This document shows, piece after piece, positions 24,254 through 34,581 of a stretch of 64,000 bases of DNA. This stretch comes from Thermocrinis ruber (lineage in GTDB: Bacteria > Aquificota > Aquificia > Aquificales > Aquificaceae). Positions within the stretch are counted from its first letter, which is position 1. Each line of letters begins with the position of its first letter. The DNA lies in the NCBI RefSeq assembly GCF_000512735.1, contig NZ_CP007028.1, positions 930,001 through 994,000 on the forward strand, in the 5' to 3' direction. The notes under the pieces are model-generated. The model had not been told where the DNA came from and searched no databases. It was given only the letters and a program-made list of their open reading frames with translations. Both the position numbers and the translations under genes were made by a program.

Positions 24254-26218
24254 ATGGCAAAGGGAACGGTAGCTTACAAAATTCTTGAAAGCCATTTGGT
24301 GAGCGGTAAGCTCATACCTGGCGAGGAGATTGCCATCAAGATAGACCAGACCCTCACCCAGGATGCCACCGGAACTATGGCATACCTGCAGTTTGAGGCG
24401 ATGGGTGTGGATAGGGTAAAGACGGAACTCTCGGTAAGCTACATAGACCACAACATGCTACAGACCGACTACAAGAACCCCGATGACCATAAATACCTTA
24501 TGAGCGTGGCAAAAAGATACGGTATTTGGCTATCCAAGCCTGGCAACGGTATATGCCACCAGGTGCACTTGGAAAGGTTTGCCAAGCCCGGAAAGACACT
24601 GCTTGGCTCCGATTCCCACACTCCCACCGCCGGTGGCATGGGCATGATTGCCATAGGTGCCGGTGGTCTTGAGGTAGCAAGCGCAATGGCAGGAGAGCCC
24701 TTTTATCTGAAGATGCCCAAGATCGTAGGCGTCCATCTGAAGGGCAAACTACCCGATTGGGTTACCGCCAAGGACATTATCCTTGAGCTTCTGCGTAGGC
24801 TCACAGTAAAGGGTGGTGTGGGCAAAATCTTTGAATACTTTGGAGAGGGTATAAAGGAGCTCTCCGTTCCGGAGAGGGCTACCATCACCAATATGGGTGC
24901 GGAACTTGGTGCCACCACCTCGATCTTTCCCTCCGACGAGATCACAAGGGCATACCTGAGAGCCCAAGGAAGGGAGGAGGATTGGGTAGAAATCCTTCCG
25001 GACCCCGATGCAGAGTACGACGAGATTATAGAGATAGACCTGTCCCAACTTGAGCCACTGATTGCTTGTCCCCACTCTCCGGACAATGTGGTGCCCGTCA
25101 GGGAGGTGGAAGGTATAAAGGTAGATCAGGTGGTAATAGGTTCTTGCACCAACTCTTCCTTTGTGGACCTAACACGCGCTGCCAAGATTTTGGAAGGTAG
25201 AAAGGTTCATCCTGATGTGATCTTTGCGGTAGCCCCAGGTTCCAAACAAGCCCTTGAGTTGATCACCCAAAATGGTGCCCTTTTGACCTTTCTAAAGGCT
25301 GGTGCGAGGATATTGGAAAGTGCCTGCGGTCCCTGTATAGGCATGGGTTTTGCACCTCCCTCCGGTGGTGTTTCCGTAAGGAGTTTTAACAGGAACTTTG
25401 AGGGTAGGTCCGGCACACCCGACGCAAAGGTGTACCTTGCATCCCCCGAGGTCTGCGTAGCCTGCGCCATTGCAGGAGAGATCATAGACCCAAGGAAGTT
25501 GGGTATTCCGTGGGTCAAGGTGGAAATGCCAGAAAGGTTCCCCTACGGCGACGAAGCCTTTATAGAGCCACTACCGGAGGAAGAAGCCAAAAAGGTAGAA
25601 ATATACAGAGGACCCAACATAAAACCACTGCCAGAGTTTGATGAACTACCAGAAAGCATAGAAGGAGAGGTTTCCCTCATAGTGGGAGACAACATCACCA
25701 CCGACCACATAATGCCCGCCGGTGCCAAGATCCTACCTCTGCGTTCCAACATCTACGCCATAAGCGAGTATGTATATCACTACGTAGACCCAGACTTTGT
25801 AAGAAGAGCGAAGGAAATCAGGGACCAAAAGGGCAAGGCAAACATCATAGTAGGCGGAGAGAACTACGGACAGGGTTCTTCCCGAGAGCATGCTGCGTTG
25901 GCTCCGAGGTTCTTGGGAGTTAGGGCTGTTATAGCAAAGTCCTTTGCCCGTATTCATCACGCCAACCTGGTCAACTTTGGTATAGTGCCCCTCGAGTTCA
26001 AACACAAAGAGGACTACAACAAGTTCTCTCTGGGCGATGAACTTTTTATCCCAGACCTTAAAAATAGGCTACAGGAAGGTAAAGAAATCGTGGTTATAAA
26101 CAAAACCACTGGAGAGGAAATAGTTTGCACATACAACCTCACTTCAAAGCAGATTTCTGTGCTCCTCAAAGGTGGTCTCTTGAACTGGATCAAAAGCAAG
26201 CAGGGGGTAAAGGTATGA
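24254..26218 (+). CDS. acnA: Aconitate hydratase
   Basis: A 654-residue aconitase. The three cluster cysteines are C298 (IGSCTNSS), C358 and C361 (SACGPCIGMG); swivel-domain motifs GDNITTDHI and GQGSSREHAA follow. It interconverts citrate and isocitrate, and in Aquificae it serves the reductive TCA cycle. The size and the layout resemble the mitochondrial-type/AcnX-length enzymes of this phylum rather than the 890-residue AcnA. A strong AAAGGAGG stands before the ATG. It overlaps mdh by four bases (ATGA), which links two cycle enzymes in one operon. Confidence 0.95.
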   Translation: MAKGTVAYKILESHLVSGKLIPGEEIAIKIDQTLTQDATGTMAYLQFEAMGVDRVKTELSVSYIDHNMLQTDYKNPDDHKYLMSVAKRYGIWLSKPGNGICHQVHLERFAKPGKTLLGSDSHTPTAGGMGMIAIGAGGLEVASAMAGEPFYLKMPKIVGVHLKGKLPDWVTAKDIILELLRRLTVKGGVGKIFEYFGEGIKELSVPERATITNMGAELGATTSIFPSDEITRAYLRAQGREEDWVEILPDPDAEYDEIIEIDLSQLEPLIACPHSPDNVVPVREVEGIKVDQVVIGSCTNSSFVDLTRAAKILEGRKVHPDVIFAVAPGSKQALELITQNGALLTFLKAGARILESACGPCIGMGFAPPSGGVSVRSFNRNFEGRSGTPDAKVYLASPEVCVACAIAGEIIDPRKLGIPWVKVEMPERFPYGDEAFIEPLPEEEAKKVEIYRGPNIKPLPEFDELPESIEGEVSLIVGDNITTDHIMPAGAKILPLRSNIYAISEYVYHYVDPDFVRRAKEIRDQKGKANIIVGGENYGQGSSREHAALAPRFLGVRAVIAKSFARIHHANLVNFGIVPLEFKHKEDYNKFSLGDELFIPDLKNRLQEGKEIVVINKTTGEEIVCTYNLTSKQISVLLKGGLLNWIKSKQGVKV

Positions 26219-27213
26219 AGCTAAGAAAGGTAGTTTCTGTGGTAGGTGCGGGGAATGTAGGGGAGCATACCGCCGCCCTCCTTGCCCTAAGGGGGCTTGT
26301 GGATGTGCGTATGTTTGACTTACCCAAAAAGGACGGAGACAGAATAATAGAACCCGTTAAAGGAAAAGCCCTTGACATTCAGCAGATGCTCTCCGCCCTC
26401 AACATTGACGGCAAAGTGGAAGGATACACTGTAAGCGCAGATGGAGAAGGTTACCAAGCCTTAGAGGGCTCCGACATAGTGGTTATAACCGCAGGCTTTC
26501 CAAGAAGACCGGGTATGTCAAGGGAAGACCTCTTGGAAAAGAACATATCCATCCTCTCGGTTATAGCCAGCAAAATAAAGGAATACGCTAAGGATGCCAT
26601 AGTGATAGTGGTAACCAACCCAGTGGACCTGATGACCTACGCGGTTTACAAACTGCTGGGCTTTGAACCTCAAAGGGTCATGGGGATGGCGGGCGTTTTG
26701 GATTCAGCCCGCTTTAAAACCTTCATCTCAAAGGAGATAGACGTATCTCCCCAAGATATTCACGCCTACGTGATAGGAGGCCACGGTGACGAGATGGTTC
26801 CCTTGATCTCCATATCCAACGTAGGTGGCATACCCTTAAAGGACCTGCTAAGCAAAGAAAAGCTTCAGGAACTTATAAAAAGAACTCAGTTTGGTGGTGG
26901 TGAGATAGTGGACCTAATGGGTACCTCCGCCTATCATGCTCCCGCTGCGTCCATAGTGGAGATGGTGGAAGCCATAGTAACAAACAACAAACGCATACTG
27001 CCCTGCTCCGTCTATCTTGATGGAGAAGTGGGAGAGTATTATGGAGTGAAGGGTGCCTGCGTGGGTGTGCCAGTCAAGCTTGGCAACTGCGGAGTGGAAG
27101 AGGTCATCAAAATCCCCATGCTACCGGAAGAGCGCGAAATGTGGGAAAGGTCCGTTCAGTCGGTGTTAAAGAACTTAAAGGTGGTGGATGAACTCTTGAA
27201 GGTTATGGTTTAA
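26215..27213 (+). CDS. mdh: Malate dehydrogenase
   Basis: The start is at the ATG overlapping the aconitase stop, giving 332 residues; a longer in-frame extension is only aconitase DNA read in another frame. NAD-binding VVGAGNVG is at 9-16, substrate arginines in RRPGMSRED (about 97-105), LDSARF near 162-167, and the catalytic His190 in IGGHGDE. It belongs to the LDH-like MDH group. In this setting it would reduce oxaloacetate to malate in the reductive TCA cycle. Confidence 0.95.
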   Translation: MKLRKVVSVVGAGNVGEHTAALLALRGLVDVRMFDLPKKDGDRIIEPVKGKALDIQQMLSALNIDGKVEGYTVSADGEGYQALEGSDIVVITAGFPRRPGMSREDLLEKNISILSVIASKIKEYAKDAIVIVVTNPVDLMTYAVYKLLGFEPQRVMGMAGVLDSARFKTFISKEIDVSPQDIHAYVIGGHGDEMVPLISISNVGGIPLKDLLSKEKLQELIKRTQFGGGEIVDLMGTSAYHAPAASIVEMVEAIVTNNKRILPCSVYLDGEVGEYYGVKGACVGVPVKLGNCGVEEVIKIPMLPEEREMWERSVQSVLKNLKVVDELLKVMV

Positions 27214-27224
27214 AATCTATATCA

Positions 27225-27770
27225 ATGGTGTTTTTACCTTGGAGGTATCTGGTCCCACCTGTCCTTTTGCTTTTAGGGGTGGGACTATTCATCCTTTACA
27301 AGGATTGGGAAAAAAAGAGGAACTTTGAGGTATCTTACCTTGAGTGGGAGATAAGAAGGTTGATGCAATCGGGGGAGGAGGAGAAGGCTAAGAAGCTAAT
27401 AGAGGAAGGACTGAAAAAGGGTGGTGCCTTTAAGCCCCTCCTTCTATCTTACGCCTTGGATGGAAAGGAAGATAGTAAAAAACTTTTGGAGATAATTTCA
27501 TCCCTGAAGGATGATCAAATAAAGTCCTTATACACCGAGATGCTCGCCTTTGCATACTACAAGGAAGGACAAAAAGAGAAAGCCCTCGGCGTTCTCAACT
27601 CTATAGGAAAAGACAGCTTTAACTACTACTCTGCCCAACTGCTTAAGGCACAAGTGCTCTTAGAAAGCAACAGGAAAGAGGAGGCAAAGAAGGTCTTAGA
27701 GTCCATCCTCAAAGAGGCAAAGGGAACTTATTGGTCTAACTTAGCCCAAGCCCTTTTAATGGAGATGTAG
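27225..27770 (+). CDS. Membrane-anchored TPR-like protein
   Basis: 181 residues: one N-terminal transmembrane helix (about 8-25, VPPVLLLLGVGLFILY) followed by helical hairpins with TPR character (FAYYKEGQKEKALGVL, QVLLESNRKEEAKKVL). The plan is that of YfgM-like or Tol-Pal-region TPR proteins, but the match is not specific. It sits between mdh and glyS with gaps of 11 and 2 bases, so it is part of the operon. A protein-interaction role at the inner membrane is inferred. Confidence 0.7.
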   Translation: MVFLPWRYLVPPVLLLLGVGLFILYKDWEKKRNFEVSYLEWEIRRLMQSGEEEKAKKLIEEGLKKGGAFKPLLLSYALDGKEDSKKLLEIISSLKDDQIKSLYTEMLAFAYYKEGQKEKALGVLNSIGKDSFNYYSAQLLKAQVLLESNRKEEAKKVLESILKEAKGTYWSNLAQALLMEM

Positions 27771-27772
27771 TT

Positions 27773-29746
27773 ATGAAGCTCCTGATTGAAATAGGAACAG
27801 AAGAACTGCCCGCGGGGGTTATAAACCTAGCCCTAGAGAGCCTCAAGGAGGGCATCGAAAAACTCTTAGGGGTAAAGGTTATAAAAACCTACGGCACCCC
27901 CCGGCGTTTAGCCATTCTAACAGAAGACTTTGAAAACACACCAACAGAAAAAGAGGAGATCATAGTTGGTCCTCCCGTTAGCGTAGCTTACGAGAATGGG
28001 AAACCCACAAAGGCGCTTTTGGGATTTTTGCAAAAGGTCTCTGCCACTCAAGAGGAAGTGATAGAGGTTCAAAAGGGAGAGGGAAGGTATGTGGCTGTTC
28101 GTAGGGTTCAAAGGGAAAAGACGCCCTTGGAGAAATTGAAAGAGGAGTTTGAAGGGCTCTTACAATCTATTCCTTTTCCCAAAAGGATGCGTTGGAATTC
28201 AGAGGGTTTGACCTTTTCAAGACCTATCCGGTGGTTGTGTGCCCTCTACGGAGAGGAGGTTGTCCCACTTCAATTTGGTAAGGTGAAGGCGGACAGGATC
28301 ACATACGGTCATAGATTTTTGCATGGTGGTCCCTTAGTTCTCAAAAATGCGGAGGAGTATGAAGAAAAGCTAAAAAGTGCTTACGTGATTCCAGACTTTA
28401 AAGAGAGACTGGGCATGGTCTTAGAAATGTTAAGGGAAGAAGCTTACGCCTTAGGTTGCACGCCCCAGTATCCAGAGGGTCTTCCGGAGGAGGTGGCAAA
28501 CCTCCTTGAGTTTCCCTTCTCTGTGGTAGGAAGCTTTGAGGAAAAGTATTTGGAACTACCCGAGAAGATTTTGATTACAGTCCTTGCCCACCATCAGAGG
28601 TTTTTCTGCCTTGCCAACCAAGAGGGTAAACTGGTGCCTTACTTTGTAGCCTTCAGCGGTAATACTCCAAACGATTTGATAAAGACAGGCTACGAGAGGG
28701 TTGTAAGGGCAAGGCTTGAGGATGCCCTTTTCTTCTACAGGGAGGACTTAAAGACCCCCTTGGAAAATCTGGTGGATGGGCTAAAGGGTGTGATCTTTCA
28801 CCCAAAGGCGGGCAGTATGTGGGAGAAGACCCAAAGGCTTATGGAACTCTCAGAGAGGATCGCACGAGCCCTTGGCTTTGGGGAGGATGTTGTAAAAAAA
28901 GTAAAAAGGGCTGCATTCCTTTCAAAGGCGGACCTGCTCACCAACATGGTAAAGGAGCTGGATGAGCTTCAGGGCTACATGGGTATGGTTTATGCAAAGG
29001 CTTTTGGAGAAGAGGAGGAGGTAGCTAAAGCCATCTACGAGCATTATCTCCCCAAAAGCGCCACAGACCCCTTGCCCGAGGGTGCGGTTTCTCAAATTCT
29101 CTCCTTGGCGGACAAGTTGGATAACATAGCAACCCTTTTGAGTGTGGGCGAGATGCCCTCCGGTAGCTCGGACCCGTACGGACTAAGGCGCAGTGCCTAT
29201 GGCATTTTTGCAATCCTTGATAACGGAGGTTATAACTTGAACCTGAGGGAGGTGCTGGGCTCTGTCCCACAGGGTTTTGAGGAGTTCATGAAAAACAGGC
29301 TGGAAGCCTACTTGGAGCCATATGGCTACGATGTTGTAAGGGCTGTTTTGGAGGTGAAGGATCCACTAAAACCATTGGAGGCAATAAGGCTAGTACAGAT
29401 GCTTGCCAATTTGAAAGAAACGGAAAAATTTAAAGATGTAGTAGAAGCCTACAGGAGGGTCGTTAAAATTCTTCCCAAGGGGTGGGAAGATGACCGTGTT
29501 GAGGAGGACCTTATGAAGGAGAAAGAGGAGAGGGAACTTTGGGAAAAGGTAAAGAGCTTGGAGGGTGAAAGGCTTGAACCATTGGACCTTTGGGACCTCA
29601 AGGAACCCATAGACCGCTTCTTTGATAAGGTTCTTGTTATGGATAAAGATCAAGAAGTTAGAAGAAATAGATTAGCCCTTCTGTTTAGAATAAAAAAACT
29701 TTTTAACCGCTTTGGAGATTTTGAAAAAATAGTTTTGGAGGTGTAG
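27773..29746 (+). CDS. glyS: Glycine--tRNA ligase, beta subunit
   Basis: A 657-residue beta subunit starting MKLLIEIGTEELPAG, with RMRWNS and TFSRPIRW in the N-terminal half and DPYGLRRSAYG in the C-terminal anticodon-binding part, all typical of bacterial alpha2-beta2 GlyRS. It needs GlyQ, encoded about 19 kb away on the other strand (48439-49281). It precedes ppsA by two bases. Confidence 0.97.
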   Translation: MKLLIEIGTEELPAGVINLALESLKEGIEKLLGVKVIKTYGTPRRLAILTEDFENTPTEKEEIIVGPPVSVAYENGKPTKALLGFLQKVSATQEEVIEVQKGEGRYVAVRRVQREKTPLEKLKEEFEGLLQSIPFPKRMRWNSEGLTFSRPIRWLCALYGEEVVPLQFGKVKADRITYGHRFLHGGPLVLKNAEEYEEKLKSAYVIPDFKERLGMVLEMLREEAYALGCTPQYPEGLPEEVANLLEFPFSVVGSFEEKYLELPEKILITVLAHHQRFFCLANQEGKLVPYFVAFSGNTPNDLIKTGYERVVRARLEDALFFYREDLKTPLENLVDGLKGVIFHPKAGSMWEKTQRLMELSERIARALGFGEDVVKKVKRAAFLSKADLLTNMVKELDELQGYMGMVYAKAFGEEEEVAKAIYEHYLPKSATDPLPEGAVSQILSLADKLDNIATLLSVGEMPSGSSDPYGLRRSAYGIFAILDNGGYNLNLREVLGSVPQGFEEFMKNRLEAYLEPYGYDVVRAVLEVKDPLKPLEAIRLVQMLANLKETEKFKDVVEAYRRVVKILPKGWEDDRVEEDLMKEKEERELWEKVKSLEGERLEPLDLWDLKEPIDRFFDKVLVMDKDQEVRRNRLALLFRIKKLFNRFGDFEKIVLEV

Positions 29747-29748
29747 GC

Positions 29749-32310
29749 ATGGAGCAGAAGTTTTTAGTTTGGTTGGATGAGGTGGGCATAGAGGATGTGC
29801 CCTTGGTGGGCGGAAAGAACGCATCCCTCGGGGAGATGCTTAGAAACCTCTCAAAGCTTGGCATTAACATACCCTACGGTTTTGTAGTAACATCCAAAGC
29901 CTATTATGAGTTCCTGAGGTATAACAATTTAGAAGAAAAGATAAGGAAGATTTTGGAAGGTTTGAACCCTAATGATGTGCAGGACTTGGCAAAGAGGGCA
30001 TACGAGGTTAGGGAACTTATAAAAGGTGGAGAATTTCCTCCAGAACTAGAGGAGTTGATAAAAAAGTATTACTCTGAGCTCTCTCGGAGGTATAACTCCT
30101 TTGCGGTGGATGTGGCGGTTAGGTCCTCCGCCACCGCCGAGGATTTGCCTCATGCTTCCTTTGCAGGACAGCAGGATACATACCTAAACGTAGTAGGTGC
30201 GGAGAATGTGCTAACCGCTATAAAGAACGGTTTTGCGTCCCTCTTCACAGACAGAGCTATCTCTTACAGGGAGAGCTTGGGCTTTGACCACTTTAAGGTT
30301 GGCATAGCTATGGGCGTTCAAAAGATGGTAAGGTCCGATCTGGGCGCCTCCGGAGTTATGTTTACATTGGACACAGAGTCAGGCTTTAAGGATGTGATAG
30401 TTATAAATGCAACTTACGGTTTGGGTGAGCTTCTGGTTCAGGGCATGATAACCCCAGATGAGTATATGGTCTTCAAGCCTACCCTTCAGGCGGGATACTC
30501 GGCCATAATAGAAAAAAAGCTCGGTAGAAAGGATAGAAAGATGGTTTATGGAGTGGGGCAAGAGAGGACAAAGATCGTCAACGTTCCACTTTCAGAGCAA
30601 AAGCAGTTTGCCCTCACCGATGAGGAGATTTTAAAACTGGCAAGATGGGGAGTTCTGATAGAGGAGTACTATTCCAAAAAGAACGGAAGATGGATGCCCA
30701 TGGACATAGAGTGGGCAAAGGATGGGGTTTTAAACGAGCTCTTTGTGGTTCAGGCAAGACCAGAAACGGTGCATTCAAGGAAAGAGGAGAACGTACTAAA
30801 GGTCTACAAGATTAGCATGCCAGTGGAGGAGAGGGCTAAGAAAAGGATCTTGTATGGCATCGCAGTAGGCGATAAGGTAGTTCATGGTAGAGTTAGAGTC
30901 ATCCACGACCTAAAGGACGCAGGACAGTTTCAAGAGGGAGAGATACTGGTAACAGACATAACAGACCCAGACTGGGAACCCGTAATGAAAAAAGCAAGCG
31001 GTATAATCACCAACAGAGGAGGGAGAACTGCCCACGCAGCAATAGTGGCAAGGGAGCTGGGCATACCCGCAGTGGTGGGTACCCACAAGGCAACGGAAGT
31101 GTTGAAAACTGGTGATGAAATCACCCTCTCCTGCGCAGAGGGAGAGATAGGATACATATACGAAGGCTACATACCTTACGAGGTAGAGGAGATCAACCTA
31201 AAGGAACTGCCCAAGACCAGAACCAAGGTTATGATGAACGTGGGCAACCCTGAATCGGCCTTCAAGTATTCTTTTATTCCCAACGATGGAGTAGGACTGG
31301 CACGTGAGGAGTTCATCATAGCAAACTACATAAAGATCCATCCCTTAGCCCTTCTTTATTACAGGGAGCTTAAAGCTTTGGTGGAAAAGCTTGAAGAGTG
31401 TGGAGCCATCGATGAGAGGGGAATTTGTTCTATGGCTTCCATATACAAGCATGCGGAGGAACCCCTCAAAAGCAAGCTGGCAAAGGGTAAAGACAAAAAA
31501 CAGATCAACCTCAAAAAAACCATAGAGGAGATAGAAAATCTGACCTTTGGTTATGAAGATAAGGCGCAGTACTTTGTTAAAAAGCTCTCCTATGGCATAG
31601 CCAAAATAGCTGCTGCCTTCTATCCAAATCCTGTAATAGTGCGCTTTTCGGACTTTAAGTCTAACGAATACAAAGGACTTATAGGTGGTGAGCTCTTTGA
31701 ACCAGAAGAGGAAAATCCTATGCTTGGATGGAGGGGCGCGTCAAGATACTACTCGGAGGTCTACAAACCAGCCTTTGGGCTTGAATGTCAGGCAATACTG
31801 CGGGTGAGAAACAAGATGGGGCTCACCAACACCAAGGTAATGGTACCCTTCTGTAGAACACCGGAGGAGGGCGAAAAGGTTCTCAAGGTTATGGAGGAGT
31901 ATGGACTAAGAAGGGGAGAAAACGGTCTGGAAGTTTATGTGATGGCAGAGCTTCCATCCAACATTATCCTCGCGGACAAGTTTGCAGAGATCTTTGATGG
32001 CTTCTCCATAGGCTCCAACGACCTAACTCAGCTAACCCTTGGTTTGGACAGAGACTCAGGGCTCGTGGCACATCTTTACGACGAAAGGAATGAGGCGGTC
32101 AAAAGGTTAATATCCCAGCTCATAAGCATCGCCAAAGAAAAGGGTAAAAAGGTGGGTATATGCGGTCAGGGACCTTCCGACTTCCCAGACTTTGCCCAGT
32201 TTCTGGTAGAAGAAGGTATAGACAGTATTTCACTAAACCCTGATTCCGTATTAAAAACTTTATTAGTTATAGCAGAAGCCGAAACTAAAAATAGGAGGGT
32301 AGGTGTATGA
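29749..32310 (+). CDS. ppsA: Phosphoenolpyruvate synthase
   Basis: An 853-residue enzyme with the N-terminal nucleotide-binding domain (VGGKNASLGEML, VAVRSSATAEDLP), the phosphohistidine motif GGRTAHAAIVAREL with His near 429, and the C-terminal PEP/pyruvate barrel (GSNDLTQLTLG, GICGQGPSD). It converts pyruvate and ATP to PEP, AMP and phosphate, feeding carbon fixed by the reductive TCA cycle into gluconeogenesis. GGAGGTG precedes the ATG. It overlaps pilM by four bases (ATGA). Confidence 0.96.
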   Translation: MEQKFLVWLDEVGIEDVPLVGGKNASLGEMLRNLSKLGINIPYGFVVTSKAYYEFLRYNNLEEKIRKILEGLNPNDVQDLAKRAYEVRELIKGGEFPPELEELIKKYYSELSRRYNSFAVDVAVRSSATAEDLPHASFAGQQDTYLNVVGAENVLTAIKNGFASLFTDRAISYRESLGFDHFKVGIAMGVQKMVRSDLGASGVMFTLDTESGFKDVIVINATYGLGELLVQGMITPDEYMVFKPTLQAGYSAIIEKKLGRKDRKMVYGVGQERTKIVNVPLSEQKQFALTDEEILKLARWGVLIEEYYSKKNGRWMPMDIEWAKDGVLNELFVVQARPETVHSRKEENVLKVYKISMPVEERAKKRILYGIAVGDKVVHGRVRVIHDLKDAGQFQEGEILVTDITDPDWEPVMKKASGIITNRGGRTAHAAIVARELGIPAVVGTHKATEVLKTGDEITLSCAEGEIGYIYEGYIPYEVEEINLKELPKTRTKVMMNVGNPESAFKYSFIPNDGVGLAREEFIIANYIKIHPLALLYYRELKALVEKLEECGAIDERGICSMASIYKHAEEPLKSKLAKGKDKKQINLKKTIEEIENLTFGYEDKAQYFVKKLSYGIAKIAAAFYPNPVIVRFSDFKSNEYKGLIGGELFEPEEENPMLGWRGASRYYSEVYKPAFGLECQAILRVRNKMGLTNTKVMVPFCRTPEEGEKVLKVMEEYGLRRGENGLEVYVMAELPSNIILADKFAEIFDGFSIGSNDLTQLTLGLDRDSGLVAHLYDERNEAVKRLISQLISIAKEKGKKVGICGQGPSDFPDFAQFLVEEGIDSISLNPDSVLKTLLVIAEAETKNRRVGV

Positions 32311-33197
32311 AAGTTTTGGACCGTATAAGGACTTTGAGTTTTTTTTCTTCCAAAGGAGCTAAAAACTACTTGGCACTGCAGGTTGGTAAAAGCTTCATAA
32401 GGCTTTTAGATTTAGGAGAAGATGGAAAGCCCATTTTTCAACCACAGGAGATTATCTTTGAGGATGGAGATGAAAATAAAAAACTTTCAGCCCTAAAAAA
32501 GATAGTGGCTGAATATGGATTACAGGGACATAAGGTTATTGCAGCGCTTCCAGCTACCGATGGAATACTAAAGCTCTACAAATACCCTTCCAAAATAAGC
32601 CAAAAGGATTTGGACAGCGCCATAGAATGGATAATAAAAAGAGAATTAACTCAGATAAAAGAGGAAGCCACTTACGATTACTTTATCTTGCACGGGGAAG
32701 ATGCCCTAAGTGTGGCTTTGGTGCTTGCCCGTGCTGAATCTGTCAATAGGCTAGCTAATTTAATCAGTTCCGCAGGGCTAAAGCCTGAGATCATAGACTA
32801 TGAAGTGCTGGCTATAGCGAATTACGGCATATATCATAAGCTTGCCTTACCTTTTTCTATTCTATACATAGATTACGATTATTCTATACTTTTGACTTAC
32901 AGTCCTTCCAATATATCCTATTCTGTAATAAACTGGGATTATTTGGGATACATTAAAAAGGCAGAATCACACTCCACCTCTGAGGAACTCTTGGAAAACT
33001 TTATTGCAGAGGTAAGGAATCTAATTGTGATAAACGATATTTTTAACGTTTATATTGCAGGTGTTATCCTAAGCAATCAAAGTTTCTTGGATTATATGCT
33101 TGAAAACCTGCCCATATTGGGGCTTTTGGACGCTGGCGAACTACCGCCCAACTTTTTTGTCCCCTATATACTTAGTTTAAGGGGGGGATCAAAATGA
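32307..33197 (+). CDS. pilM: Type IV pilus assembly protein PilM-like
   Basis: 296 residues with an actin-like ATPase layout (YLALQVGKSFIRLLDL near the start), short for PilM, which is usually about 350. The identification rests as much on the order pilM-pilN-pilO as on sequence. PilM is cytoplasmic and binds the N-terminal tail of PilN. The nucleotide-binding motifs look weak. It is joined to ppsA and pilN by ATGA overlaps. Confidence 0.75.
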   Translation: MKVLDRIRTLSFFSSKGAKNYLALQVGKSFIRLLDLGEDGKPIFQPQEIIFEDGDENKKLSALKKIVAEYGLQGHKVIAALPATDGILKLYKYPSKISQKDLDSAIEWIIKRELTQIKEEATYDYFILHGEDALSVALVLARAESVNRLANLISSAGLKPEIIDYEVLAIANYGIYHKLALPFSILYIDYDYSILLTYSPSNISYSVINWDYLGYIKKAESHSTSEELLENFIAEVRNLIVINDIFNVYIAGVILSNQSFLDYMLENLPILGLLDAGELPPNFFVPYILSLRGGSK

Positions 33198-33841
33198 TAA
33201 AGATAAATCTACTTAAGGAGAAAAAAGCTAAAAAAACCCTACCACAACCTACATTTGTATCTCTGAAGGAGGTAAAGGTTAGTGATCTTTTAAAACTAGA
33301 TAAAGCACAGTATTATCTATCTGCTCTCCTTTGGATTTGCGTTTTAGGTATGGGTGTGTGGTATTGGAAAATCTCAAAAGAATTAACACAAATAAAGCTA
33401 GAGATAGATCAATTGCAGGTGGAAAAAAGCAGGTTAGAGGGATTGGCAAAACGCATTTCAGAAGAAAAGAAAGAAATAGAGTCTGAGATATCCGCTTTAA
33501 AGACAGAAATGAATATGATAGAGCGTAGTAAGGATATACTCGTAGGTTTGAAATCACTGTATGAACCTTTCAACAATAGCTTTGTTAGTTTTTCCAGTTC
33601 CGTTCCTTCTGTTAGTTGGATGTTTACTTATAGTCAAAGCCTAGATATGGAAAATAGAAAACTTAAGACAGAATTTGACCTCTCTTCTTTTGACTATGCA
33701 AGCATAAGCTCTTATGCCAACAGCCTTAGAAAGAAAAATGCGGAAGTTTTTATAAGTGGTATAGAAAGGAAAGTGACACCAAACGGTTATGAGTATTATT
33801 CCACAAAACTTGTTGCGGAAAAAAGTATAGGAGGACAGTGA
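33194..33841 (+). CDS. pilN: Type IV pilus assembly protein PilN-like
   Basis: 215 residues starting MIKINLLKEKKAKK, the INLL motif by which PilN binds PilM. One transmembrane helix (about residues 43-58), a coiled coil (ELTQIKLEIDQLQVEK...), then a ferredoxin-like periplasmic domain. It forms the inner-membrane alignment complex with PilO. Confidence 0.82.
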   Translation: MIKINLLKEKKAKKTLPQPTFVSLKEVKVSDLLKLDKAQYYLSALLWICVLGMGVWYWKISKELTQIKLEIDQLQVEKSRLEGLAKRISEEKKEIESEISALKTEMNMIERSKDILVGLKSLYEPFNNSFVSFSSSVPSVSWMFTYSQSLDMENRKLKTEFDLSSFDYASISSYANSLRKKNAEVFISGIERKVTPNGYEYYSTKLVAEKSIGGQ

Positions 33842-34581
33842 TGGAAAAGCTAAAAGCCCAGTGGTCCGCCCTTCCTCAGTGGCAGAAGTTGTTTATACTT
33901 CTAATATTACCAATAGTCATCATAGGATATATCTATGCAATGCTAATTACCCCTTTAAGAGAAGATTTAGAAAAAAGTAGAAAGGAAAAGGAAGAGCTTA
34001 CCGGACGCATAGCAGAGTTAAAGAGATTGACAGACCCAAAGGCCTTGGAACCTCTTAGAAAGCAAAGAGATGATTTAAAGGCTCAACTGGAAGTAAAAAA
34101 GCAAGAGCTTGAGTTATTGGTTGGAGAGATACCTTCCACTGAGGATGTAAGCTCTGTATACAAAAAGTTGGGTGCCATAGCAAGCAAAAGCGGGGTAAGA
34201 CTGCTTTCCATAAACCTTGCAAAGCCCAATGAGGTGAATTACACCTTGGAAAAAACTCCAGAAGGGAGAGCGGTAGTTAAGATAGTGAAGGAGCAACCAC
34301 AACAGCAAGGACAACAGCAACAACAAAAACCTCAACAACAAAAATCACAGCAAAAGGCACAAGAGCAAAAACAACAAACCTCCAATGTGGTAAAACATCC
34401 CACTGCAGAGCTTAAAATATCCTTTGTGGGTAGTTATGCAAACGTAGTGAATTTCCTAAAATCTCTGGAAAAGGGAGGTTTTGTATCATACCCTTCTACC
34501 TTTAAGGTGGAGAGGGTTGAAAAGGGCATGCTAAAAGGAGATTTGACTATATTAGTTATTATGAAGGAGGAGAAAATATGA
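33841..34581 (+). CDS. pilO: Type IV pilus assembly protein PilO-like
   Basis: About 246 residues: one transmembrane helix (LFILLILPIVIIGYIYAML, about 17-35), a coiled coil, and a periplasmic domain that contains a Gln-rich linker near 160-185. I prefer the ATG at 33841 (TGATG overlap with pilN) to the GTG one codon earlier. It heterodimerises with PilN. The Gln-rich insert is unusual and may be a flexible spacer. Confidence 0.82.
   Translation: MEKLKAQWSALPQWQKLFILLILPIVIIGYIYAMLITPLREDLEKSRKEKEELTGRIAELKRLTDPKALEPLRKQRDDLKAQLEVKKQELELLVGEIPSTEDVSSVYKKLGAIASKSGVRLLSINLAKPNEVNYTLEKTPEGRAVVKIVKEQPQQQGQQQQQKPQQQKSQQKAQEQKQQTSNVVKHPTAELKISFVGSYANVVNFLKSLEKGGFVSYPSTFKVERVEKGMLKGDLTILVIMKEEKI

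Noticed and set aside
26125-26214. Longer malate dehydrogenase starting inside aconitase
   Set aside because: The extension is aconitase DNA in another frame; the ATGA overlap gives the expected N terminus before the NAD motif.
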